The notes below the pieces were generated by a model, which ran no database searches, had not been told where the DNA came from, and saw only the letters and a program-made list of their open reading frames with translations. Positions 46,022-58,545 of a stretch of DNA of 64,000 nt are shown here, piece by piece (the first letter of the stretch is position 1; each line of letters starts with the position of its first letter). Origin of the DNA: Timema cristinae. Lineage: Eukaryota > Arthropoda > Insecta > Phasmatodea > Timematidae. Location: positions 7,105,163-7,169,162 of the forward strand of contig JBCFYV010011135.1 of the NCBI GenBank assembly GCA_039000515.1, given 5' to 3'. The translations under genes were made by a program, and so were the position numbers.

Positions 46022-49000
46022 CCATAACAGACTGGTGATCTTAGTACAAGAGTTGATAAATGTCAAAATATTCTACATGAGATTCTCAAATAAATAACAA
46101 TGTGTTAACAAGTGTAAATACGTATGTTTTTCCAATTCTCCATTCCTTCCTGTTTTTATTTCATTTCTACAATTTGCATACGTGTAGCACACCTTCAATT
46201 TTATATTAATTAATTAACTACGGAGGGGTAAAATTCACTTTTGGAGAATTTGACCTGCATAAAAGTGTTAAAGTGATGAGATTTGATATCACTAATTAGA
46301 GTGTGTGAAACACTGGCATCTTACACCCCCCCCCCCCCCAGTCGAAGACTGGTATAATGGCTGGTAAGCTATACAATTGTTATTATGTCACACTGAAACT
46401 ATAGCGTAGATAAATGATTAGTTATTTATCAATAAGATTTATTATAAATTGTATGAAATATTTTAACGCATAGTCTAAAATTAAAATTATATTATGACCA
46501 AAGGCTTTATATCAGCTTTTTCCCCCTTATCAAAATCAATATATCATAAAAGATAATATCGTTTTGAAGGTAGGTGGTCACAAATATAAAATTTCTAGAA
46601 AGAAGTAAACTTGAAATTCACAAACCAGAGCTACAACTCATCTTGTACCCCCGTCCTCCAACCGCCACCTCTACACCACCCTCATAAGCCACAGTAAAAA
46701 CTAAGTCTAGGTATAATCTCGCATAAGTTTCCACCACTACCCCGCCAAACCATTGCTTTTTTATCAAGTCTTTCTTCGTTTCTTTCTAGAGGGCAATCTC
46801 CATGCCAGTCTTAAGGCCGTAACTTACAATTTTTCCCACCCAGAGCATGAAGTATAAAATCTACCCCCTCCTCTTTCCAGTTTCTTACCCCTCTATTTCC
46901 CCTCCTACCACCAACAAGAACTCTTCCTACAGATGTGGGAAAGCATCTTTTTAAAATGTAGCTCTCTTGTTATGATGGGTTGCACCAAGATGGCAAAACT
47001 TTATTTTAACATTAAAAAAAAGAAAGTTTTTCTTACTAGTTTTTAAGGGTGGTGGAAAAGAAAAAATAAGGGTTGATGTATGTTTCACCTTTATTTGAAA
47101 TGTTTGGTTTATAAATTTTAAACTAGGTTCATTAGATAAAAAATAGAAAAGTAAGGCATGGACGAATTTCTACAAACGAAGGGGCTGGTCATTAATTCAA
47201 ATATGCTATGATTCATACCCCTGTTGAAGTTGTCATATTTAATAGTTGGGTTGAAATGTTGATAAATGTAGATAAAAGAAATATAATCAAAATGTTCCAG
47301 TAATTATATTGTTTATTATTAATTTTAACAGACAAAACCAAATTCCTCCTAAAAACAACACAAGAACAATCTTAAAACTGTAACTTTGGTAAAGTATTAA
47401 TGTTCTAATGTTTTTAAATACAACTTAAGGGGTAATTAAGGGGAACGCGAGTTAAGGCTAATAGTTTGTAGTTTTTATTATAAAAACATTTTTCCCTGAA
47501 TAAATATACAATTTTTCTTCAGTATACAAATATTTGTCACAACATACCTTTTAATATGTGCCTTTATCAAAGCAACACTATACGAGAAACTTTTTACATG
47601 AAGAGCAAAAGTTCTTATTAAATTCCAGGATATCTTTGACCAATATTCAAAAAAGTTTATATTTCTACGTGTTAAATATCAAATAAATATTTCTACTAAA
47701 GTAATATTTTATTTATTTTTTCCAAAATAATGAGGAGATTATGTGATGATACTGGCTCTAGCTTACGTTTATTTCAGCACCAATTTAGTGTAAATTATTT
47801 ATTTGAATACTAGTAATTATTATGTTTGTATGTTTAAAGTAATATCTTATATTGTTATTTACATCATACCTACACGTGTTATCCATGTTTATTCACACTA
47901 ATAATAAAAATATAATAAATTAGGGGAAGTTTAGCTACATTTTTGGGGAAGGAAAGAAGGAAACTAAATGGGAATATTAATTTTCAGGGCACCTAGCTTG
48001 GAATTTAACTCAAACCTCTTAATCTCCAGCAAGCGATCAAACAAAGCTGAGACCATAGCCCCAATGGCCACTGATCATGAAAGTATTTTTAAGGTCAAAA
48101 AACTAAAATATATATTAATAATCTGAGAAAAAATGTGTTTGTATGCTTGTATACAAATTATAGTTAGAAAATCCTAAAAGAGTCGAACATATAGATTATT
48201 TAAAAATTTTTAATTACATGAAAAAATTAAAGTATCTTAAATTTCTTGAATTTATAATGCCTGATAACTCTTAATGCTAATTTAAAAAGAACCTTCTTAG
48301 CCCCACCGAAGGGATTCAAACTTTTTACCTATAAATAAAAACTATACTGTTACTAAATATGTAAGAAAGGAAAATTTCCATTAATAATTTCAGGAAATAT
48401 AATTTCTTTGTATTGTTAACAAGAATTCCAAACTATTTAAATAGAACAAAATCAATTGAGATTTATTAAGTTTAGAAGTTTACTATTAATTTTAATTATT
48501 TCTAAAGCTTCTAACACCATAAAAATGGTTGAAAATGTTATATTAAATTGACAGCAGTTTTTCGAGTATCTTTCTTACGTTCACAAATCGACCACAAGGC
48601 TTTTAGTGGATGAATGAGTCACTAACGCTAGCAATGCTCTAGACTAGATATTAGTGATCAAATTAATTACGATTATATTTCGATCACCTCAGGTTCAATG
48701 ATATAAATTGTTGCCGCAACACTTTGATCAAATCTCCCCAACCGCCTTAGATATGAAATAGCTTAATATTTCAAATTTGTAGGAATACAATTTTTTTATA
48801 AAATAAAACAATATTTTATGAGCTATAAAAAATATACTTTCAAATGAAGGTTTGAGAAAGTTCGATTTGATTGTTACGCCTCTCACTGAACCGATATGTT
48901 ACTCTTCTCTCAATATGTTTCTGTAAATGTGTATATTATTTCATTCATTAACTTTGGCAGAATATTATGCTATATTTACATTAAGTTTTGGCAACAATTT

Positions 49001-49625
49001 ATATTATTTTGTTTCACATATCTCACGAGTTTTAAGTAAATATAATTGTTAGATAAAGGAATGAGAATACCTGTACGTTACACCTTATAATTTATTTTTT
49101 AGGTTTTTCCTACAATTTTTAAGTAATAAAGCATGGCTCGAAGTCCACAATCATTAAATTTGAAGTAGATCTCTTATGTTGGAAGCCAGAGAAAATAGTT
49201 CGTTTTTATGGTTATAACCAATTTCCGCCCGAGCAGGGATGTAAATGTGATCAAAGCTTCTCTTTCCTTGTGAACATGATAGATCTAATTTAAAACTCGG
49301 GCCAAACTTTGCTTTGCTTCTTGCTGTGACAGAGCGTTGAGAACAAAGAGTAGGTAGGGCTGGAGAAATTCTTAGCTGAAATTGGTCAAAAACTAGATTC
49401 TATTCAAGCATTTTCCCTATTCAAAATTTAAACTGAACCTTTGCAATTTTTACATATTTTTACACGTTTATTAATGGTTTATATTTATATTTTTTATTTA
49501 AAAAAATAGAAATAGGCCTATTATATCCCCCATTTCTCACATCGATTGTCAAATTGTCGTTAAACTAGATTGCCAGTGAGGCAAAGATCTGTATTCAAAT
49601 CTCTGTCTGGTTAACTTTCATAAAC
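46022..49625. other. Copy 2 counterpart of 23,600-27,235
   Basis: No gene seen. Contains the longer poly-C run (about 46,326), the pyrimidine-rich stretch, the possible SINE fragment (about 47,930-48,070) and the SINE A head (about 49,553-49,628). Confidence 0.5.
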
Positions 49626-49631
49626 AGTTTG

Positions 49632-49676
<45 letters not shown>

Positions 49677-49764
49677 TTTTATATATATATATAAAGTTTT
49701 ATATATATATATAAGTTTTATATATATATATATAAGTTTTATATATATATATATATAAGTTTTA
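49632..49764. repeat. TA array with repeated AAGTTTT interruptions, copy 2
   Basis: The TA array is broken five times by ATAAGTTTTA-like inserts spaced about 20-25 bp apart. Copy 1 has a single AAGTTTT at the array end. A unit made of AAGTTTT plus TA repeats has therefore been tandemly amplified in this version. Confidence 0.95.
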
Positions 49765-49991
49765 TAGGACTGTTTAAATTATAGCGTTGTAAAATATTAA
49801 TAATAATGATATCTAAGCTTAAGTTAAAGAAAAAGTCTAAATGATTGTCACTGAAAAATCAAAGTGACGAGATTGACGCTTATTACACATGGCCTCCGAT
49901 TTGAATATATTTATAAAATCGGGGTATTTACCAACATTAAGTCGTTTTTACAACAACTAGCAAAAACTCTAGCACTTTAAACAAACTGACT

Positions 49992-50160
49992 GAATTTAGA
50001 GGAACGCTACCCTCATTTGCGTTGAGAGAGATCAGTAAAACATTTTGGAAATAAATACCCTCAGCACGTCCACCTGTATTCAAACTCCAATCTCCTCATC
50101 AGTAGTCTATTCCATTGCAATAGTGACGCCTTATTCCAAGCAGCCACCGAAGCGGGTAAT
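49992..50160 (-). mobile_element. SINE family A, partial, copy 2
   Basis: Counterpart of 27,598-27,768, a few bases shorter near 50,098. Confidence 0.6.
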
Positions 50161-50401
50161 CTCAGGTTAAGTCAAGACTTATAATGGCTCCCTTAAATAA
50201 GGGTAGACTGCCGAACATATAGGCTACAGCCTGTCGACACATGCGCATCTGATGTTTTTACCCGGAAATTTCCTAAAAGTTTCATGTTCAATATTAGCAA
50301 GAGTATTTATAATTTGTATTGCTTTATTTTTAACAAAACTAATTAACTACCTGATCTTAATATTAACCACGCTTATGTGGCATAGATGACCAAGTTAAAT
50401 G

Positions 50402-50507
50402 AAAAGTAAACTCAATCGTATTTGTGTGGTGGGAAAGTGGGAGATCGTTGTTAAAAACACATTTAGTAAATTCACACAGGTTTACAACCCTGACCTCATA
50501 ATGCCCA
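50402..50507 (-). mobile_element. SINE family A middle fragment, copy 2
   Basis: Counterpart of 28,010-28,115, with the same loose match. Confidence 0.4.
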
Positions 50508-51102
50508 GAAAACTAAACATCGATTTGCTTAACATTCGAACCACGTGCCTATTGGTGTTGGTGCCCATTCTATTATTCTCTTTTAATACAACATAAAGTA
50601 TATTTTACGTCAACCTCCATTACCATTCAACTGTAGTATATAGTCCGTACAGGTTGACACGAGGACTAAGGCGTCAGGATATATTCCGAGAAGTTTTGGT
50701 AGATTTAACTGGTATGACCAAGGAGGTCACGTGATCGTAGGTTGAATGGTATCCAACTTTTGGTTTGTTCATCGACGTTCCTACAGAGGTGGGGGGCAGG
50801 CAATCTAAGCCCCCCTTCCACTTACCACCCACCAATGTTGCTTCAAATATTGTTTTCAATGACACAAATAATGTAATTAAAAAAACATACCTGCTAAGTT
50901 ACTTATTTCCATCTCAAGTGGTTTTAAAGAATCATTTAAACCTTTAAAATAGTTCCAACCACAATTTCACACCCTTAAGGGCTGAGTTTCACAAAACCCT
51001 TTCTGTATACATACACTCCGAAAGGAGCACTCTTGCCGAATTTCAAGATTCAAGGTCGAGGGTTTCAGGGGATACGTTAATAATGAATGAGTCAGGGATT
51101 TC

Positions 51103-51105
<3 letters not shown>

Positions 51106-51196
<91 letters not shown>

Positions 51197-51259
51197 TATA
51201 TATATAATATATATATAAATATATATATATATATAATATATATATATATAATATATATA
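51106..51259. repeat. (TA)n array, copy 2, long allele
   Basis: About 150 bp of TA with several TAATATA and TAAATA interruptions toward the 3' end, against about 45 bp in copy 1. Confidence 0.95.
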
Positions 51260-51272
51260 GAGAGAGATTTAA

Positions 51273-51623
51273 GGTGCGCCAGAAGAGAGTGCGAGTAATT
51301 TCACAGTTTTTATATCATTACATTTGTATGGCCAAAACAAATCAACTATTTCTCCAGTATCAACATAGAGTTTAGTTTTCTGCTCATGCTAATATCAACA
51401 GATCTTGAATATCTGTCAAGGCTGTCCTGGAATATTGTAGAAATTTTTAAATAAAGAAAAAAAAAATTGACACCCTTGACGGATATTCAAGATCTGTTGA
51501 TTTAAACATGTGCAGAAAACTACTCTCTTATGTTGCTACTGGAAAAAGATTTGATTTATTTTGGCCAACGCATTTCAATTCTAAAAAAACTGTAAACATT
51601 ATTTCGCTCCCTTCGGCCACACC
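51273..51623. mobile_element. Fold-back MITE with TTAA flanks (copy 2)
   Basis: Same structure as 28,774-29,123, with TTAA at 51,269-51,272 and 51,624-51,627. Arm sequences differ by a few bases and the loop A run by one or two. Confidence 0.85.
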
Positions 51624-51844
51624 TTAAGAAATGGGGGGATAATTCATACTAAGCTTTCTGGTGTAAAAATATAGAAACTAGGTATCTTGGTGAGATTCCA
51701 GTGCTGGACCAGTCACCCCTACCCCAAATGGAAATGCCTAGACATGCCAGTGGGTATGCCTGAGCCACACCAAGCTGGTATATGTGATCTGTATAGTCGA
51801 GTGACTGATCGTCTGGTCCACGATCAGTGATACCTCATTCACAC

Positions 51845-52229
51845 TCTCACCGAGACGATTTTGACGAGACATTCAGCGAGACTTTACGAGCTGAGTGAGG
51901 ACGAGAGCTGTTCTCTAACTCTCACCAAGATGACCCGAGCGAGACATTCGGTGAGACACTACGAGCTGAGTGAGGACGAGAGATTATCTCTAACTCTCAC
52001 CAAGACGACCCGAACGAGACATTCGGCGAGACACAACGAGCTGAGTGAGGACGAGAGATTATCACTAACGCTCACCAAGACGACCCGAGCGAAACATTCG
52101 GTGAGACACTACGAGCTTAGTGAGGACGAGAGCTGCTCTCTAGCTTCTCACCGAGACGACCTGATAGAGACATTTGGCGAGACTGTACGAGCTGAGTGAG
52201 GACGAGAGCTGTTCTCTAAACTCTCGCTA
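51845..52229. repeat. 75-bp tandem array, five units (copy 2)
   Basis: Five units marked by ACGAGCTGAGTGAGGACGAG and variants (about 51,887 to 52,187), two fewer than copy 1. The flanks are identical in the two copies, so the difference is confined to the array. Confidence 0.95.
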
Positions 52230-52562
52230 TCACCCACAGTCAACTGTTTTGCAGTCGTGGTTTCGATGTTTGTGCTGGAGGATGTCGAGATTGATATATA
52301 ACATAACTTATGTAAACCTATGCATCGTTCAATTTCTTTTTAAATTTGCTTTACAAATGTTTCGGTTTCCACAAAACAAGCTCCTCTTCGTATAGTTACA
52401 ATAATTAGACTGTTGTAACATTTTGTTCATTCACTAGTGTTTTGTAAAATAATTTGGTAATCGAAAATCAAAGGAAAGTAAAATTAAAATGAACAAAAAA
52501 ATAATTGAATTAAATCCGATGACGCGTCAAGTGTCAACATTTCAGGCTCTATTATTGCGCAT

Positions 52563-53010
52563 TGACTGGACGAGAGTGTGGTGGTGCTTTCGTACTCGCG
52601 TTTCACCTCTTTGACTCGGACAACAAAGACCGACACGGACCCGAGCGTCACCGAAGCGAGGCGAGAGTACCGACTATATTCTCGCACACGGTCTTCCTCG
52701 GGTCTTCTCGGCGAGAGTATGGTGGTGCTCTCTTACTCGCGTCTCACGCTCTTTGACTCGGACAACAAAGACCGACACGGACCTGAGCGTCACCGAAGCG
52801 AGGCGACAGTACCGACTATATTCTCGCACTCGGTCTTCCTCGGGTCTTCTCGGCGAGAGTATGGTGGTGCTCTCTTACTCGCGTCTCACGCTCTTTGACT
52901 CGGACAACAAAGACCGACACTGACCTGAGCGTCACCGAAGTGAGGTGAGGGAACCGACTATATTCTTGCATTCGGTCTTCCTCCGGTCTTCTCGGCGAGC
53001 GTTTGGATGA
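52563..53010. repeat. 142-bp tandem array (copy 2)
   Basis: Same three units plus part as copy 1. Here the first two boundaries are more homogeneous (CCGAAGCGAGGCGAGAG-type), consistent with exchange between units. Confidence 0.92.
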
Positions 53011-54283
53011 GACCTGAGAAGAGTCCATTCGTAGATGAATATAGACAAGCAACAATGATAAGATAGTTGACCACATGGTCTATGTTAACGTATTTTAATT
53101 TGAGATATTAAATCTACCTGATATTAGAGAGAACCGTAGATTTAAAGTTCTGAGGCTGTAAGAAAATTAATACGCTTGAAGGATAATCACTTTATTAAGT
53201 TATTTCCTAAACAAATGCCATGCAAACCATTCTATTAAATTATTGAATGAGGTTATGGTGGAAACTTCTTGATTTCTGTTTTCACAATAGAAACATAGGC
53301 CATGTAAGTTGTCATGATATATTGTTACTACTACTGTATAAACTTAATTCACAAATTATATTTATTTAATTTAAGGTATACAAACAAATAATTTTTAATA
53401 ATATTTGTAACCCTCTTCAGTGGTCCTGTGGTCTAACGCGCCACTACCATGTTGGACTGGACCACCAAATTCTGGTTCATTTACTTCAAATTAATCCATC
53501 CTACTGCCTAGTTTGTTAGTGGAATCAGTATATTGGCGTAAAACCCGAATGGGTATTAACACTCAGCAGTAAAAAGAGTAATTTCAAATGCTTTTAATAT
53601 TGTACTTAATAGTAATTTGCCTACAATAAGTAGAAACCACACTAATTTCGTGTATTGGCCTAGATGGGTGCACCCTGGCATGAAAATTTGATCAGGTTAA
53701 TATGTTTGAACTCAGCTTTGTATTTTATTTTAGCTTGTACATGAGGAAAGACAAATTAGTTCAATTAGGTAGATAATAAGTCAGAATGATTTGCAATAAA
53801 CTTAAACTAATAAGTTTCCCTGGGCCTAAGTTGTACAGCCTCTTTAGGTATAAGCTATTACATCTATTTAACTTAGGCTCTAATACTTACTAAATGAGCT
53901 GTAAGAAGCTAATCATTTTAAAATTGACCTTTTTGATTTGAATAAACCTATAAAGTGGAACCTGGATAATTCGAATTTGAAAGGATTATGAAAAAATTCA
54001 AATTATCCAAACATTCGAATTACATAAGTTTCTTAGAAGGAATTCCCTTTTACACTTCCTTTATCACCGGTACTTTTTCGATCAAAGCTAATGATTTATA
54101 GGACTGTGGCTTAGACAGTGACATCGCGATAAACGCACACACAAACACTACTGTACAGTATGTAAGAAACACAACTAAAACTAACCAAAAACTAAACACC
54201 AAAACAAAACAAAATAAAATTGCATGTCACAAGAATATCGCTACGACTGAATAACTAACCGCACGTAACCACTTGAGAGGCTT

Positions 54284-54514
54284 ATACCTTGACTAACAGG
54301 GTGCAGAACTGTATGTATAAACAAATATGTATGGGTGAGGGGAAAGGGGCGTGAAGAAGGGTACTGAATTCCACATACTCACAAGTTATAATTAATACAC
54401 GTCTTGTCAGAGGTGAAGGAAGGGCTTTACAATCAGCTAAATCTGTGCTAGGACCAAGGATTGAACCCTGGAGCACCAAAACAGATGTCTGACACCTTAC
54501 CCCTAGACCACCAG
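54284..54514 (-). mobile_element. SINE family B, copy 2
   Basis: Counterpart of 31,935-32,165 with a few substitutions. Confidence 0.8.
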
Positions 54515-55444
54515 GGAATTCAATTGTGAATGAATACCAAGGGGGAGAATAAATACAAAATTTTTAATTATCTAGTACTACTTGGGAACCAAAACTAAAT
54601 TTATTGATAGGCAATGTCTTATGGTAGAATAGAAAATATCCTACTTTGTTCTTTTTATTTGGTCACGCTCTTGGTGAATACGTAATCTGTACTTAGAAAA
54701 ATCTATATTATCTCAAAAAGGGTATATTGAATTATGAAGGTTGAATTCAGATAAACGTGAACATGTGTGCGTCAAGGGAAAGTGGGAAACCATTTATAAA
54801 CTTGAATATATGAACTTGCCATTTAATTAACAGTTTATATTGATTTAATAAAAGGGACCCCTTGTTATAATCAGCCAATTTTAAAGTATACGAGACTGAC
54901 AATAAAATTAAAATATTATAATTGTTTCTAAGAAAATGGACACGTATTTAACCATCATTATTTAATGAAATTATAACTATTAAGGATATGCCTGAGTTTC
55001 TCCACATCCTAACCCCAATGGGGAGAAAAGCTAATCATATCTCAGTGAGGTATTAATGCCATGAATCTTTATTGGCGTAATGGCTACCGAAAATATATGA
55101 GTATATTTGCGGTCATTATATCAGCTCATCAATTCTTTAGTACACTCGGATTGCATATGAATGAAATATAGTGGAGCATACCAAAGATGCAACCTCCTTG
55201 CTCGTACACGAAGCACGCCACTCGGACTGGTTCGTGTACGACATGTGAATACAAGATCTGCAGCATTACCCCTCTTGTTTATATTTTTATCTGCCCCTGA
55301 ATGCTGGTACGTTTACCAAGTTCTTCCTTTCTTATCACTATCTAAAATGTTTGATAAAGTTGGATAGCATATATGAGTAATATATATTTATTGAGCCACA
55401 CAATAGAAGCTCAAGTGTAGAGGTTCATCGACAGAAGCTTAGGA

Positions 55445-56039
55445 TGTAAGTTAATACTTAGGTAAGCTGATAAAGAAAATATATACAAAATTAATTTATA
55501 AATTAGACAGTTAATAGAGTGGTAGATGGATTAAGTGAAGTTACCATGCACAAAAATGTATCATTTAAATATTATTTTGGTAAAGAGACATTGTATAAGA
55601 TATGAACATTTATGTAAAATTATAATGCATCATCATCTAAAATACAAATCTCAAATGAGTTAATGAAAGGTCCAAAATATAAGTTGACACATTAAACCAT
55701 TAATACAAACATATAAGATACAATATAGTGTACGAACAATGTTCTTAAGTCAAGATATGTTGATAAATTAAATAATAAAATTAGGTCAACATCTGCCAAA
55801 CAATTTATATGAAGTGGTTGTGTAATGTAGAATAAACTAAGTCTTATCTGTGTATTTGTCCAAATACTCATTTTTGATATCCAGCATTGGATTACTTAAT
55901 TTCAACATTATACATTTTTGTGCTTGGTAATTTCATTTAATACATATACCACTCTATTAACTGTTTAATTTATAAATTGATTTCCTTATTTAAATCTATT
56001 TTCCTGATCAAATTATCTAAGTCTTAACTTATTTTATAA
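55445..56039. mobile_element. Large inverted-repeat element, copy 2
   Basis: Counterpart of 33,096-33,690. Arms are at about 55,445-55,560 and 55,911-56,039. Confidence 0.75.
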
Positions 56040-57501
56040 CCACTCCTTACTTTCAACCACTCTTTAGATTGTTTTCTAATATGTTAGAAGCTTAGCAGTA
56101 CAGAAGTTCTGAAACGTGATGTCACGATTTAGATCTTAATATCGGAGACTAGATCACGTGTAACTGATCTAAATAATCACTAGTATAGCTAACTGACACA
56201 CATAGGTACCGTGTATCAAACCCACCCCGGAATAAAGTCTGGGGCATCCTCGGAGACCGGCAGACCCCCTCTCGGCTATCGACCCAGGTCCTACTATCTA
56301 TAATACAGGATGCTAGCACGACTGTCTCACTTATAGTCTATATCTTACTCTAGACATGGTAATCATCACATTAAAACCTTATACTTCAGTCATATACACT
56401 ATCCTGTACTTTTACAATAACACCCTTTAAAACCAAAACTTTTGGATTCACTCATCTCAATCTTAGTCTTCCTCTCCTTCCATCCCTTACAAGAATGGAA
56501 GGGGAGTCTGGCCACTAGATATTCACTTAAACTATGTTAAGGGATTACAAAGATAGAAAAGGAATAAATGCAAGTACACTTGCAAGGAGGAAGATTGATA
56601 AACAGTTTTTTAATTTTAAAAACACCCCAAAGTCACGCAGAGAAGGTTGACATTCCAACCTCCCCAGGATACACATGGATGTATGGGTAGTAAGCCAATA
56701 TGTAAAAAGCACAAATAAAATTATAACGGCTGAGATTGGTTCTTAACTGTATCTTTTCTCTTCTAATATTAATTTCAGCTATTCACGATCAAGACCCGAT
56801 TTTGATGACATTTCATCTTTTTTTCTTATCACAGACGAAGCTAATAAGTACATACACTTTCTTTACCATATCTTTGTTGTAGAAATGTATTTTTTGTGGT
56901 CGTTTTTGCACATTTTAGAATCTAAAGTCATATTTTATTGATTTGCAACATTTTAAGTAAATTTTAGGAATTATTTAGACTTTTTAAGGCATTTTCGGTA
57001 AATTTAAAGTATTAATGTTGAATGAGTTTATTTTTAAATACTATCTATACTTTATAAATGTTAAACATATTCATATTCACCCCACAAATGTCAGAATGAG
57101 AAAATAATGTAGTCAATGAAAAATGTACCCTCTTTTCTTATTTGGTTGAAGAATACACATTCCTGATGATACACTCCAACTAAGCTTGAGAGGGTTGCGT
57201 TGGGAAGGGGTAGCTATTACTTCTTGAAGCATATATTAGTAAATAGTATTATATTTCTCAGAATGATGGAGTTTAGTTGTAGAGGGCCTTTGATTATACA
57301 TAGGCCTATATATTTTGTAGTTTACAATTTTGTAAAAAGGGATTTCTTGATTTAGATGCGTTTGATTATTAGGAATTTTTGTTCATATTTCTAGGTTGTA
57401 TATTGAGATTTTGAAGTCATTTTTTTAGAAATTTTAGATAATACCATAGGTCATCTTATAATAATTTTTAGACCACACAATCTGAGACCTGATCGTTAGT
57501 A

Positions 57502-57745
57502 TTTGATTTTGTACAGTCCATGTCAATAATATAATGTTTCACCCCTGATTGTACACCCTTGAAAGATGATCCCTGATTATTATTATTGACTTTGTACAGT
57601 CCATATCAATTATATAATGTTTCACCTCTGATTTTACACCCTTGAAAGATGAGCCTTTATTGCTAGTTTTGACTTCGTACAGTCCATGTCAATAATATAA
57701 TGTTTCACCCCTGAGTCTAATTCCTCAAAAGATGAGCACAGATGT
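57502..57745. repeat. 83-bp tandem repeat, three units (copy 2)
   Basis: Counterpart of 35,155-35,396 with the same unit count. Confidence 0.9.
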
Positions 57746-58047
57746 CTTTTCCATCCAATTACTTCAGAAAACATTTCTTGGAGCGCTGCGGCTTTCCTTG
57801 GTGAGACAACTTTTCACCAAATTACTTTTCTCCCAATAGAAAGCGAGAAGGTAAAAGTCCCCCTACCTCCTTTTTTTAAAGATAAATTAAGACCGTCGTG
57901 GTTTTCCGCAAACTAATATTCTAAGTGCTAACATACTGTTTTTTTAAATTAAAATATAAGCTCGGTGGGTTACTCGCATGTGCTTTGGTAACATTACATA
58001 CATATTAATGAAGCTTCCTATTTGAATAATAGTAATAAAAATAATAA

Positions 58048-58295
58048 TATTTAGCACCGCGTCTTACTACCCGTTCGGGTTATATGCTTTAAGTACTAAT
58101 TACGCTAATGGATTATGAATTGGGAAGGTTGAATTAGAGGAAGTGAACCCACATTTGCGTAGAGGGAGAGTGGAAAACCATTTGGGAAAAACCACCCCCA
58201 GTTCACCCGACCGAGATTTGAACCTCGATCTCCCCGTCCTCAGCAGTCGAGCTCAACACGACAAGCGCGTTAGCCAACTACGCCACCGAGGCGGG
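58048..58295 (-). mobile_element. SINE family A, best-preserved copy (copy 2)
   Basis: Counterpart of 35,700-35,947, with A and B boxes unchanged. Confidence 0.85.
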
Positions 58296-58387
58296 TTCCT
58301 ATTTGAAGATTATTATTTTAGCGTCATGGTATTTAATTTTTACAACTACCAGTTAAGGATATACGCACATGCATTAGTTACACTAAT

Positions 58388-58545
58388 TTGTTAATGATGA
58401 GTAAGGTTAAATTTATAAGAAGTACACCCGCATTTGTGTGGAAAGAAAGGGGGAAAACGTTTATAAAAAAAAAACTTCACTACACGTGACAACGATTAGA
58501 AATTTGCTATCCTAGTCACACCTTAGACCCTGCGAACACTGAAGT
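58388..58545 (-). mobile_element. SINE family A, partial (copy 2)
   Basis: Counterpart of 36,040-36,195, with one extra A in its A run. Confidence 0.55.
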
